A DNA stretch of 64,000 nt from Lojkania enalia. Taxonomy: Eukaryota > Ascomycota > Dothideomycetes > Pleosporales. The notes under the pieces were generated by a model, which worked only from the letters and a program-made list of their open reading frames with translations, ran no database searches and was not told where the DNA came from. Below are positions 37,543 through 48,930 of the stretch, piece after piece (the first letter of the stretch is position 1; each line of letters begins with the position of its first letter). The stretch spans positions 30,695-94,694 of the forward strand of contig ML986691.1 in assembly GCA_010094045.1 (NCBI GenBank). Reading direction: 5' to 3'. A program made the position numbers and the translations under genes.

Positions 37543-37957
37543 ATGGGTGTTCACAAGGAACTTAACAGGTTCGTCCGTGCCTTTGCATACTAAACTCATC
37601 ATCCTCTAACAGACATCAGCAAGGAAGACTTCGAATCCGCTCTTGCGACCAATGACAAATACGTCTTCATCTTCTTTTATGAGAACGAGATTCCCCCAGC
37701 CGCAGAGGAGTATAACTTTCTACCCTTCACTGTCTCTCTCAAGGTCGATTGACTGGGTCTGTAGGAATGCGAAAAAGTTCGCCGCCACGACCGATGCGTA
37801 CAGCATTGATGTTGGAAAGAAACCCGAGCCGAAGGAGCGTTTCAAGATCACAAAGGTGCCAACGGCCGTGGTGTATAAGGACGGAATAGAAGTCAAACGG
37901 GTTGACGATATGACTCCGGAGAACATGAAAGAAGTCGTCCAGATGCTGTCGAGCTAG
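37543..37957 (+). CDS. Thioredoxin-fold protein lacking the CxxC active site
   Basis: Three exons: 37543-37568, 37620-37709 and 37765-37957, with introns of 51 and 55 bp, giving 102 residues. Splicing yields MGVHKELNSKEDF, then ALATNDKYVFIFFYENEIPPAAEENAKKF, IDVGKKPEPKERF and KITKVPTAVVYKDG. The beta strand KYVFIFFY followed by an alpha helix, and the cis-Pro of KVPTAVVYKDG before the next strand, are those of thioredoxin. The loop where WCGPC should be reads ENEIPPAA, so there is no redox Cys, and no Cys anywhere in the model. No signal peptide, so probably cytosolic. It may act as a binding or structural thioredoxin-like protein. The exon 1 acceptor is my choice (CATCAG) because it alone keeps the frame. 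Confidence 0.75.
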
Positions 37958-39062
37958 AAGAGAATAAAATGAATAGACAAGCGGCGTGGAGAAGTACGAG
38001 GTGCTCGGGTGTGAGACACAGTAGCAGGTGGGATTTAGGTGGAGAACATGGAATAGACTATTTTACGCTCGACAAAAATTCACGTGTGACCATATCCGTG
38101 AATGTGATTGGCCAACCGTTGTCAAGATCTTGCTCTGAGGTTTACCACATGCAGCCAACACATAGATTCAGAAGCCAAGCAGAGTCGCGCCAGACTGTAA
38201 ACCCTAGCTTTCATCGCCCGGCACCAGCATGGTCGTTTCAAGGCACGACTCCCAATACCAAATTGCGATGTTCGCTGCACGTTGTCGCACAACAATGTCG
38301 CCAACCCCGATATATGGCAATGACAAGCCCATCAAGCTCTTGCGCCAAGACGATCGGCAAACTGATAAAAGGGGTGTCGCATATCCTGGCGATGCTTGAC
38401 TCTCCCTACGTCTTGGCTGCCTGCCGGCATCATCGCCTAAAGGATACAAATACAGCCAACACCATTAGTAGGCGGACATCGCGTGCCTATGAACATGATG
38501 AGAGGATGAGAGGATGAGATGATGAGATGATGGCGTATGATCTGGAACTTCTGAGCGAAATGTCGGGCGAGAGAGTGAGGACGCGCAGCTAACCAGATTC
38601 CCCGTAGAGCAGCCCACGCGAGCTACGTTAGCACGTTCAACGCAAGCACGGCACATCTCCCGGCCCCTGCATGAGCCCCCTATCAATAATGTCACCCCGT
38701 ATTCCCTCAATTCAGTTGTGTCTCGGACTAAGCTGCCCTTCGCCGCAGATAAGGCCCCGGTTGGGTCTTGGCAGTTGCCAGAGAAGAGCTGGCGCACAGC
38801 GATATTGAACGACGCTGAGCCGTGAATGGTTAGCATTTTCTTGGATATCAGCTCGATGGGGCTGTTGGTGGGCAGCCCAGCCGTGACGTGGGACAGGTTT
38901 AAGCTCCCCTCAACCGCCGTCAGGGACTCTTGATGATCTTGTTGTCCTCTTGGGGTCTCTTGACCCGTGTCCGTCCAATATCTGCTTCTCGTCTTGCTTC
39001 TTTCCCATATCCGGATCTTTGAAATTTCCCTTCCCAAGTCGCTCATAGTTCCTCGTAATGTC
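37958..39062. other. Intergenic with short GATGA-type tandem repeats
   Basis: Imperfect GATGAGAG/GATGAGAT tandem copies at about 38496-38531. Long frames on both strands here lack protein character. It holds the promoter of the GT90 gene. Confidence 0.5.
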
Positions 39063-40552
39063 ATGATGATACACAAGGGTTTCCGCCAGTCGTTTTCGCA
39101 TCTTCTTTTTTATATTTTGACTTTTTTTGTCGCGTCGCAACTCTGGGCTCTCTGGACCGAGCCCTCGCATCCTTACCTTTCGTATATTCCTAGTACTTGG
39201 CAATTCGATCCCGATGCGCATGCCAATGTGCATACACTTAGTAGCGAGCAGTGCGATATTGCATTCCCGAAATTATATAAGCGTTTAGAGGACTCAGTAA
39301 AGCGGCGAAAAGGGAAGAAGATTAGTGCGAATGAGATCGGTATCTCGCAGGGGCGATGCATGCTACGACTCATGATTTATGGGGGGGAGGTATGTTTCAC
39401 AAGAATTATCTCAGATCGTAGCTCCTAGCTTTCTTAAGATTCGACGTCCTCGCTGACTTCCGGGAAGCTCTTTGTGGTAGATTCGGGCATGCCGGAATCT
39501 TGCTATGTGACGAACGGCAACGAACGCGAACGGATACTAGGTACTCTCGCGCAAATCGACCGCGCCCTTTCCACTAACCCCTCTTCCGACCCCTCAATAC
39601 CAAATATCGAAATCTCACTATCCCTCGACGACCTACCCCGACGCTCAAAGGGCAATGGAGTGTTTTTCGGATATACCCGCAAGGACTCACCCAACTACGA
39701 TGACATATGGCTAATGCCAAACTACGCTTTCTGGAGCTGGAACTACACACACGCGCCAAGCTGGAATAGCATCCGAAATGAAATCTCAGAGGCAGAGAAT
39801 AACCTGCCGTGGGAGAAAAAGGACCCGCGAGTTGTGTGGAGGGGCAAGATCAAGATGGCAAGACTGCGCTCGGAGTTAGTAAGGGTTAGCTGGGGAAGGG
39901 ATTGGAGTGACATTAAGCCTGTTGTCATCAATGATGTCTCAGATGTGCATACAAAGGATGTTATGAATCTAAGGGAATTCTGCGGGTACGACACTCTTTG
40001 CTCCGCCTTTCTAATAGCAAAAGGGGATACTGATGGATTGACAGTTACAAGTTCACTGTTCAGACCGAGGGCACATCCTACTCTGGCCGCCTCAAGTACC
40101 TTCAGCTCTGCCGGTCGGCCCTGATTACGCATCCGTTAGAATGGCAGGAATTCCATACCCATCTCATGCGCATTGCAGGCCCTGAAATCAATTTCATCGA
40201 AGCATCTGAGAACTTTGGAAACCTCGAGTCAGCGATGGAATATTACCGAGAGCATGATGCAGAGGCGGAAGAAATCGCCAAGAACAGCTACGAGACGTTT
40301 GCTCGACGGTATCTCACGCCTGCCGCTGTAAGCATATTCTCACCTCAATCTTTAGCTATTAGCGTATTATTTGCCTAACGCCCAGTCCAGATAACCTGTT
40401 ACTGGCGCCGCCTCTTCTGGTCCTGGGCTTCAGTCCAGGGCTTCGAGCCCCAGCTCTACTACACCGAGAAAAGCGGCAAAAGAGTGATGCGGGGAACACC
40501 ATGGACCGCATTTGCATCAAATTGGCCGAAAGATCCTTCTCTAATTCCCTAG
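39063..40552 (+). CDS. GT90 glycosyltransferase, CAP10/CAP59-like, type II membrane protein
   Basis: Four exons: 39063-39389, 39468-39985, 40045-40327 and 40391-40552, with introns of 78, 59 and 63 bp, giving 429 residues. A short cytosolic tail is followed by one membrane helix (LLFYILTFFVASQLWAL), so it is predicted to be Golgi-anchored with a lumenal catalytic domain. GT90 signs are VVDSGMPESCY, GVFFGYTRKDSPNYDDIWLM, PRVVWRGK, NLREFCGYKFTVQTEGTSYS joined across intron 2, GRLKYLQLCRSALI and CYWRRLFWSW near the end. In Cryptococcus CAP10 is needed for capsule xylosylation; in filamentous fungi the substrate is unknown. The protein is shorter than many GT90 members but keeps the core. Two adjacent ATGs (39063, 39066) could be used. 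Confidence 0.88.
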
Positions 40553-41265
40553 AGATCTAGGTTGCACGGATGTGTTAGACCGAGTGTGCAATTTTTTACT
40601 GCATAGAAGATTCCGATAAACGATACCCTCGATGATTATACGTTTAGCATAGATAGAGTACATAATTTCTATTGAGTATGCCGCGATTATTACTACAAAT
40701 GCATTGTTCCTAATATTGAGATTTCATAGCGCTATTGTAATTCGCGCCGGCATCGACGGAGAAGGGATTCACGTAGCCATTCAATGCGTCTTATCTCGAG
40801 TATGGGGTCTCTACATCTCCGAAGGACCTAGTAGTAATCAAGTAGATTTCTAAAAGTAAACTGTTTCACCAGGATTTCCTCAATTAGTACTAGCTCTCCG
40901 GCCGAAGTACGTATCCCTATTGTGGTTTTACGGAAGGTCTAGTGTCTCGGACCCTTACCCGACAAGGCAGGGATCGACGAAAGACATCATAAGCGGCTAC
41001 TCATACAGGTACAACAATAATTCCCAGCCCTACGGAACACGTAGGTAGAATCACAAAATTGAATTCCCATTGTTGTCAATGATAGCATTTCCTAGCTCTA
41101 CCAAACCATTATTCGTCTTGTCCTCAGTGTCAAGGAGTGTCATTAAGTTCACCGGCTTACCTTAAATGGTCACACTACCGCGAGCGCTAAATCTCATATC
41201 GCGTGTTAGGGAAGGCGCTCCCGATCTGTAGTGCTGAAATTTCATCCCTCGTATGTAGATTTTAT
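40553..41265. other. Convergent spacer
   Basis: No gene seen between the GT90 and GPI-protein 3' ends. Confidence 0.5.
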
Positions 41266-42247
41266 TTACAAGAGACCTAGAGCTAGTCCGGCCAATCCGA
41301 CAACAACCTGTCCTCCAGGGATAGCACCAACCTTCTGTGCTGCGCCAGTGAACTGTTCAGGTTCAGCAGAGGTTGGGGTTGATTCTTCCACATCTTCCGT
41401 CGTAGTTGATGTTGGAGCTTCGGGATTTCTGACGAGGGCTGATGACTCTTCTGGGGTGAGTGGAGCCTCGGTTGTCTCCGGAGTGGGCTCAGGGGACTCT
41501 GGTATTGGCTCTGGGGTCTCAATGCTTAAAAGAAAGTATCAGTGTATGGCTTGAATAAGGTCTTGAGTTTGGAGTTGGAAGAATAGTGCAAATACGGGCA
41601 GGAAAGAAGGTTTAGACTTACGGTATCGGGGTTGGTAGAGGAGTCGGGGTGGAGACAGGATTGAACACTGGTGGCGACGATATCGCGGGCGGCTCATATG
41701 GCTCTACTGATTCCTGTGGAGGAGGTACAACGGTGGGTAGTACGGAAATTGTAGTTTCAATAAGGCTCGGCGCACTCTCATACGGCGGTGGAAGAGATGA
41801 TACGGGTGGTAGCAGAGGAATTGAGATCGTTTTATCGATCAACTGAGTCTCGGTGATGAACACGCTCGAAGTGATTGTAGCGGAGGTCGAAAGGGTCGTA
41901 GTGGTAGTTGGGCAGGAGAGGCTCGGTGGTGGTGTGTAAGGCGGCGGAGGTGGAGCATAGCTAGAGTTATAAACTGGATAATGATAGTATCCTCGAGCCG
42001 CATAGTGAGGATACCCAGTCGCATTGGAGTAGACAGTGATCGTACCAGTCACAGTTACGGTTGCTGTGTAAGCCTCAAAAACAGTTGAGGTAACTGTTTC
42101 ACAGATAGGCTTATAGTATCCTGGTCCATGTTACTTCTGTAAAACTTGTATAAGGGGTATCTCACCTGCCCAAGAGGGCCACACGAGAACTTGCAGGACC
42201 ATCCAGTAGCGGGCCAAAACCCAAGAATACGATGAAAGCGAAAGCAT
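41266..42247 (-). CDS. GPI-anchored Pro/Thr-rich cell-surface protein
   Basis: Three exons: 42247-42166, 42120-41622 and 41524-41266, with introns of 45 and 97 bp, giving 279 residues. A hydrophobic N-terminus ending VLVWPSWA acts as the signal peptide, then YYKPICETVTSTV. The centre has a Tyr/Pro patch (SYAPPPPPYTPPPSLSC), then Thr/Ser- and Pro-rich sequence (TTTTTLSTSATITSSV) suited to O-mannosylation, then PEPIPESPEPTPETTE. The C-terminus has a likely omega site in TGAAQKVGA and a hydrophobic tail GLAGLALGLL, the layout of a GPI attachment signal. No known catalytic domain. Probably a cell-wall structural or mannoprotein-like component. The frames join cleanly only with these introns. The exact start is less sure. 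Confidence 0.75.
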
Positions 42248-42713
42248 TTTTAGTGGATGGCCTTCTCAAGCGAATGAGTATGTGTTTCTCACTAGGTGCT
42301 GTGAAAGAAATTGCGAGCTATTCTTCCAAACTGATTGCAAATACCCACTCTTTATCTGATTTCTGCTTCTGCGGCGGTAACACACATGTGAGCATTCAAC
42401 ACATTCTGCCCGGTTCCTTCGTGATAGCCTATTCCATCGATTGGTGTGTTTTGGCAAACTCGTTTGCCAGTACTCGAATAGTCTCAGTCCCAATACAAGG
42501 CTGCATCAGCCTTCTGACGCTAGGCCCTACATGATAGAGTCTCGACCTAACCGTTCTCCAGATGCGGTGTTCTAAGCCTTATGGAACAAGCAATTCTCTG
42601 TTAGCAAGATAGCCAAGGGATGGAATGCCTAGCTGCAATCGATAGTGAACATTCGATAATAGGTGCACATCTATCCTACACCATGAGCACGGTTACTTCT
42701 ACTTTACCTTAAC
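42248..42713. other. Divergent promoter region
   Basis: Between the divergent GPI-protein and A1-like genes. I looked here for a signal-peptide exon for the A1-like protein and did not find one I can support. Confidence 0.4.
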
Positions 42714-44372
42714 ATGAATAACAGCAACCAGAGTCCCTCTCCGCTTGTTGTAGAGAACAGTGGGCGATGGCTTGGCAATGATGGTGGCTGGTTGACGTAA
42801 GTGTAATCACCTCATTCTCTTAGCCTTGTCTAATATCGAGATGGTAGGTTCTACGTGTATGCAGGGACACCACCACAACATTTTCACGTCTTGCCATCTT
42901 CAAAAGGTCAAACTCTCTATGTACTCGCAGTAGAAGACTGTGAGCGAATGACTGTGGTGGACTGTGGTCGTTCTCGCGGCGTTGAAATATTTGATCAGAG
43001 GCCGAGCCTTGGCTTCCAAAAGAACCGATCCTCTACTTGGGAAGAAATTGGTATCTATCGACTTGATTTAGACACGAATCTTGGCCTCTCAGGAAATGGT
43101 GTTTTTGGCTATGGTGAAGTTGGACTGTCCTCAAGTGGAGCAATAGATTCTCCTCGATTAAATCACCAGGTAATATCGGCATATGCTACTCCGGATCTTT
43201 GGACTGGCCAGCTTGGATTGTCGATGTATGCGCTAAATTTCAGCGCCGACCATAAACCCCATTCACTATTGAGCAGCCTCAAGGAACAGGGTAGCATCCC
43301 AAGTCTGTCCTTTGGCTATAATGCTGGTGCGCCATATGGTAAGTATAACTAGGCATGACCGCCGTGCATCTCAATTAACCCACTTCTAGGATACACAAAA
43401 ATTAGGGGCAGCCTTACACTTGGCGGATATGATCGTTCGCGGAAAACCAATGACACAGTCTCTATTCCGATTACAGAAGACCTCTTCGTTGGGCTACAAA
43501 ACATCTCCACTACAATCACTAACTGCTCTGTATCCCTTTTGAACGATGGGATCCTCTCCGTCATCGATACGACGTTGGCAGAACTTTGGCTTCCGCAATC
43601 CGCTTGTGACAAATTCGCCACTGCATTCAACCTAACATATTTCAAAGCAGCAGACCGTTACGTGCTCACCAATGATGCACATGAAGAACTTCGCAGACTC
43701 GCACCAAACATTTCGCTCACAATTGGAACATCGGTTTCCGGTGAAGAATCCCTTACTATCGACATCCCATACGCAGCATTCGATCAACAGGCAACTTACC
43801 CTGTCTTCGCCAACGCAACAAACTATTTCCCAATAAGAAGGGCTGCAAACGATAGCCAGTATACCATTGGAAGAGTGTTTCTGCAAGAGGTGTACATGAC
43901 GGTGGACTTTGAGCGTGATGTTTTTAATACTAGTAAGGCTCTTTTTAGTTCCCCGATGCTAGAGGCCGATCTCGTGGCTATTCCCCCTGTAAATAAAACA
44001 GAGGATTTGATTCCCATTACGCCGACGCCGGAGCCAGGACGTGGGTCAAAATTATCAACTGGCGCAATTATAGGCATCGGGGTTGGAGGTGCATTGCTTA
44101 TTATTTTACTTTGTGTGTCGGCATGGTGGTTCTGGTTCCAGAGGAGAAGCCGCGATGAAGAGGTCGAACCAACTACAAATGAGGATGAAAAAAATAGACC
44201 AGTATCAGAAGCACCAGAGGTGGTAAATGAAGGCGACAAAGCTTCAGGGGCATCAGAAAAACTTATAGCAGAGTTAAGTGCTCCACATAGTCAGAGTGAA
44301 ATGGGTCAGAATCTGCGGACCAAGAAATGCGGAGTTAGACGCGGAGGGAATATCGCCTACGTACGAGCTTGA
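42714..44372 (+). CDS. Peptidase A1-like membrane protein with degenerate catalytic motifs
   Basis: Three exons: 42714-42796, 42848-43338 and 43390-44372, with introns of 51 bp each, giving 518 residues. The fold is that of pepsin-like proteins: FYVYAGTPPQHF (residues about 28-40) is the start strand, IPSLSFGYNAG and SLTLGGYD are typical, and LWLPQSACDKFATAF and YTIGRVFLQEVYMTVDF match the second lobe. The first catalytic DTG is replaced by LPSSKG and the second reads IDTT, so peptide cleavage is unlikely. A single membrane helix (GIGVGGALLIILLCVSAWWFWF) near residue 435 is followed by a charged cytosolic tail. Such fungal proteins are probably surface receptors or wall-linked. The start is uncertain because no signal peptide is seen, and the tail may be frameshifted (see findings). 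Confidence 0.8.
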
Positions 44373-44457
44373 AGATGGAGAACATAGATCGCAGGCATAT
44401 GAACTTGGGGATGGTGAGCCAAAGTCACCAGTCTATGAACTCCCTTCGCCGAGTTAG

Positions 44458-45411
44458 AATTCTAGAAGTACATAGAATTAATTTTGCATTAAAACTGCTT
44501 ACCATTCATCAGTAGTGATTCAAATCGCTATAAATGTGTTCATTACGGTGTTCATAGTAACCACATTTGCTGCAGAGCCGCACCCCTTTCCTATCTATGT
44601 CATCCTAATCCCTTTCTATACAGGACTCATTTCGTCGCAGACTTTCGTCAGAATCAACGCACAACCTATTCTTTCCATCTCTCCCGCACCGCACTCCCCA
44701 ATTTGGTAAATTCAGGCGGATATAAGAGTAATTATGAGAGAGCAACGTTCTCCGGTCCCTATACTTTCATTAAGTTCAGCCATCTTAAAGGGAGGCCCCG
44801 ACCATCCCATCCGATCAAGGTGCTGTATTTCAGCGGCAGTAATCTCGCATCCTCATATCCATGAACATTTATATTTCCACATTGAGTAATGGCAGCATAA
44901 GTTGTGATCCAGGCGGGTAGACACTACAGCTTCCCTTCTGGATGTTTCATAACGGGATGAATTAGAATAAGGATTTGCCCATCTCCCACTAACCACGTCT
45001 AGGTAGGGAACTTTTTAGATGCATATTTTAACTTCGGAAGGGCGGATTTGCCTTTATTGGGAACGAAGATCTAGCAAAGGCTTTGAGCCAGGTAACCCAA
45101 AGGCAATGCCCCTATACATGGGATTTGGCATTATTTGCTATGAGCTCAGGTCACGTGCCTGATCAGCTATACAGCCCTTGACTAAGCAGTCTCATGTACT
45201 ATATATTCCCCCGCCGTACCTTGACCGAGAGGTCGAAGGGAACACCGCAGCACACCATCAATACATCTATCTATACCACCCTATACGGTCTCCACCCCCT
45301 TCTGCTTAAATTTGCTATAGGTTGCAACGATTCCAGCAAATGCTTTCATCCGGTCCGAGGGATCGGTGAGGTTTCTTCGACTGTACTCCTCCACTGGATT
45401 TATCTATATTC
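44458..45411. other. Intergenic, no gene seen
   Basis: No protein-like frame that I recognise. Confidence 0.5.
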
Positions 45412-46015
45412 TTAATTTAAGTGGTGTGTACAAAGTCGGCTGATAGCCTTTAGTACTGCCTTTAATGGATTGGTGCTCAAGCGAAGGCTAGGTTCCCATT
45501 CTGCATAGTCTTCTTCAAAGGCGAACCAGCCACACTCTATGAACATTTGAAATGAGGATATAAAAGGGCGCTGGTGTGGCAATATCACCTTTAATACATA
45601 CACACCCTTCCCCCATATCTCATATTTGGAAATGGGGCTGAGGTGAGGGAGGGGGAGAAAGTCGATCGCCATCTCGATTATGACGCCTTGTCCAGCTGGT
45701 ATTCCCATATAGTCTCTGGCACTTTGAGCCCTCGTGCGAGCCGAGTAATAGTATGTTTCAATCATGAACATGGAGGCTACGATTGTTAGCTTAGCATAAT
45801 GATAAACTTTATCCATCTACATAATAGTTTCATCTGCGTAGGTCGAATCATCTTGGATTTTGCAAAGCCTATCTGCCCAAAGATACCGAATTCCAAGATG
45901 CGCCGTCAGCTGAATTGTGTACAGTGTTGTCCGTGTGACATCGAAATGTTAGAGCCCATTCGTGCGTTCCAGGCGCTCTAGGTCTAGCTTCCCGGTCCTA
46001 TACGGTGTTGCTTGA
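45412..46015 (-). pseudogene. HET-domain (heterokaryon incompatibility) pseudogene
   Basis: On the minus strand, LGIRYLWADRLCKIQDD, then a TAG, then MDKVYHYAKLTIVAS is the core of the fungal HET domain (normally LGIRYLWVD.LCIIQDD...Y..A.LTIVA). Upstream is GKLDLERLERTNG with a stop, and downstream MGIPAGQGVIIEMAIDFLPL continues to a stop at 45412. The domain starts in the middle, and at least two in-frame stops (one in the codon just before MDKVYH) break it. Intact HET proteins trigger cell death after fusion of unlike hyphae. This copy cannot make one. No intact HET gene is in the window. Confidence 0.7.
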
Positions 46016-48852
46016 CCTCAGAAATAACTTAGTGTAGTAAGATATGAGCATACATCTCCCCAAATGAGCTTCCGCTTGTTGAAATCTACATGTTAAGAAA
46101 CTCCCCAGAACCAATATTGCTCATTAGCGGCAGTGGTTTTTTTTTTTTTTTAGAGGCATGTAGGATGTATGATTGATATCGCAGAGATTGAACTACCGAT
46201 TTACTTCCTTCATATTTAAAACTTATAGTAATGGTATTTTAGATATGCTTTTCTGGGACCGTAATCATCGTGATTGCCAAAGGTGTGGCTGTCCCATAAG
46301 ATAAACCGTTGCCGAGAAAGTCCATGTTCCGCCTAAAACGAATAGAATCTTATTGAATCGGTGTACTAAGGAGAAGGGAAAGTGTTTCCATTCGAAGTAT
46401 TTATGTATTAAGCGCAACCGGCGTAGCAATATACTAATGGGGCATTTCGGCCTAGATCGAGGATCGATCCAAGTTGTGGGATAGATGTGTGGATCAGGAC
46501 AGCGGGCTTACAAAACCCGATTCCAGAACGGGTGGTAATAGATACGACACAAGTTACTTTGGTGTTTGCGGTATATCCACCACGACGGTTGACTAGTTTG
46601 CTTTTTTGACGTCCTTTTGCCGTCGTCTACAGGAATCTTGGACGAAAATTCATATTGGACCAACAAAGCCCCAGGATACTGAATCTGGTGGAATCCAAAC
46701 GTAATTTCATTTGTTACAGTTCCATGTGGAACGAAAGTGAAGTCGTTGTAATAGATAGCCAGGATATGAAGGTGTCCTTTCTCAGCAGCAACAAAACGGG
46801 GCTCATGATCATAAAAAGCAATCCTAGCCGAGCTTAAAAAGAAATTTGTCCTGTAAAATCAACCAAGAGCAGATTTGAATCAAAACTGTTTCCCTAACGG
46901 TGAGTTGAAGAAATTTGATTGTGTAACTTGTTATATCTCTTGGTTCTCTAATTACTAGCAACCGCGATGCGGCAACAACGAGCACCCTCTCATTGCAATG
47001 CTCTGCTGCATCAAGACTTGGTGCTAAATTCGTTGTGTCATCACTAGCCACAGCGTTAAGAACGACTAGTGCTAGCGATTCTACCAAATCCATGATTGGG
47101 GCAGGCGGTCTAGGGCTTGAGAATTCGGTCAATATAATTCCATCAAAGCTGCTGCATTGCTAGAAGAAATACTTCAAACGGATGTTTCTGTTGCCGCTTC
47201 GAAGGAGTGAGTTGGGAGAACAAATTTCACGACTTGGCAAAAAAAAAGCAGCAGATGCGCCAACCCCACGAACCAGGATGGAGACTTACTGCTCTTGCCA
47301 ACTCCGTACTATTCAGTGCGATCATATCAATTTGCAAACGTTTCTCGAAAGCACACGAGTGCGAGTATCCGTTTCCCGACCTCGGCTTACTCGTACCGAA
47401 GAGAAATTCTCCACTGATCAACACTACCATAAATGCCTCCTCTTGCTTCGACGCCCGGATGCCGAGTCTCTAGACGAGTTCCCTGCATTGTGCATCTTTG
47501 GAGTTGCCCTTATAGGCGTATCCGCCAAGTCCTTCATTTTCACGCCAAGATATCGTCCTCTTGCCTGCCGTCTTCGGTATCGCCACTGCCTTTCTACGAC
47601 TTCTAGAATGCTTGGGCAGCATCCTACTCAGGAAACGGGCCCAAGGATCGTAGAGCCTTATCTGGGGCATTCTCCGACTTCTGGTCGAAAACTCTCCGCT
47701 TGGATTGAAGCCGCGGATTGCCACTTACGAATTCAATGGGCTTGGCGCCAGGAAAGTGATAGCCACGTGACGTCAATCTAATAAGTGGACTGTGACTAGG
47801 CGCCTAGGTATCTTGACGCACGATTTGCATTTGCCCATGTCCGAGCATCTCAATAAAGATGATTCCCAATCGCTTACATGCATTTTTTATTAAGCTTATG
47901 CTAATGATGCTGTGTCAGCACAGAACCTTCCACTTCTCCTTCTCGAGTCCAGTGTCCACGCAGTCGAAGGAATTATCGCCAAGTGCACGTACCTGGGCAT
48001 TCTGTACCACCAGGGCCCGCTTCCACGGTTACATACCACGCATGCGTCGCCCGTGGTCCCGGCACTCGGTCTTGGGAACAAGCACCTCCTCGTGGCCAAG
48101 GGCGTACGAAATTATTGGCGCCGAAGTTTGAAGTCGCCAACTCACAGGTTAAGACTGGAATCTCGGTGTTGCAGTATGCATCTGGCAGTTGTCTTCGGCC
48201 GACGGATAGGGTCGAAGATCTGCTTCCAGAGGATAGAGGATCGATCTGCGATTGGCTGGCTTAGCTCACCCCGCGGGGTTAGCGGCCAGCATGCGGCTCG
48301 TATTTGGAGGCGTCCTTAGTACCTTCCTAATTCATCCAGGCTTCCGGATCGTCACCGCCCTGTTCGGGGGGATCAAGGTCGCGGCTTCCATGGAAAAGAG
48401 AGGTCTCCATCTAGGCAATACGCAGCATCCAGCAAGAGCAACGACGCTATCACCGCCAAACCTCCATCATCGCATCGTCTGTGGCCGCTCATCCGAATCC
48501 TTTCCTGATGCAGCTGCTAAGCAAACATCTACACACACAAGCAGCATGCAAACAGCCCTGGAGACTTGGCTGACCTCGGCCAATGGTTTGTGGTTCCTGC
48601 CCAGACGGTCGAATTGTGATGGATCCTACGCCAAGGTCGCACGACGCAAATGAGCTGCCAGCCCGTGTCCAACACCAAGAATCCTCCAAGGACCGCCCAG
48701 CCCGCCATTCCTACGCTCCTAGCATCTTGTAGATATCTACACATGAGCTTTCCACTTGGACTACCTCCGATAGGAAGGTATCAAATCAGGACCGCATGCG
48801 ATAGCATGGGATACAATACGATCGGCTTCTCAAGAAGGGGCCCTGGACAGAA
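46016..48852. other. Intergenic; GC-richer in its last kilobase, no recognisable gene
   Basis: Several overlapping long frames on both strands at 47180-48750 come from higher GC content and none has domain character. A run of T is at about 46138-46151. Confidence 0.45.
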
Positions 48853-48860
48853 TATAAAAG
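48853..48860 (+). promoter_or_regulatory. TATA box of the LVIVD-type gene
   Basis: TATAAAAG, 71-78 bp before the start codon at 48931. Confidence 0.55.
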
Positions 48861-48930
48861 CAGGCATGCTGCAGTACCAATTGCCGTGTGTGCTACCTTC
48901 AACCCTCCTCCAGCAGTTGTCGTTGCAGAG

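Noticed and set aside
37643..37957. Unspliced 104-codon version of the thioredoxin-like gene
   Set aside because: Its N-terminal half (Ser/Arg-rich) lacks the strand KYVFIFFY, which only the spliced model gives.
37969..38517. 182-codon plus-strand frame
   Set aside because: No protein character, overlaps a tandem repeat and competes with other frames.
38465..39076. 203-codon minus-strand frame
   Set aside because: Overlaps the promoter and start of the GT90 gene and has no recognisable domain.
46138..46151. Run of T as a possible terminator
   Set aside because: Homopolymers are common here and poly-T is not a terminator of RNA polymerase II genes. No polymerase III gene is next to it.
47182..48653. 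Cluster of overlapping 90-200-codon frames on both strands
   Set aside because: Explained by locally higher GC. No frame shows domains or a consistent coding pattern.
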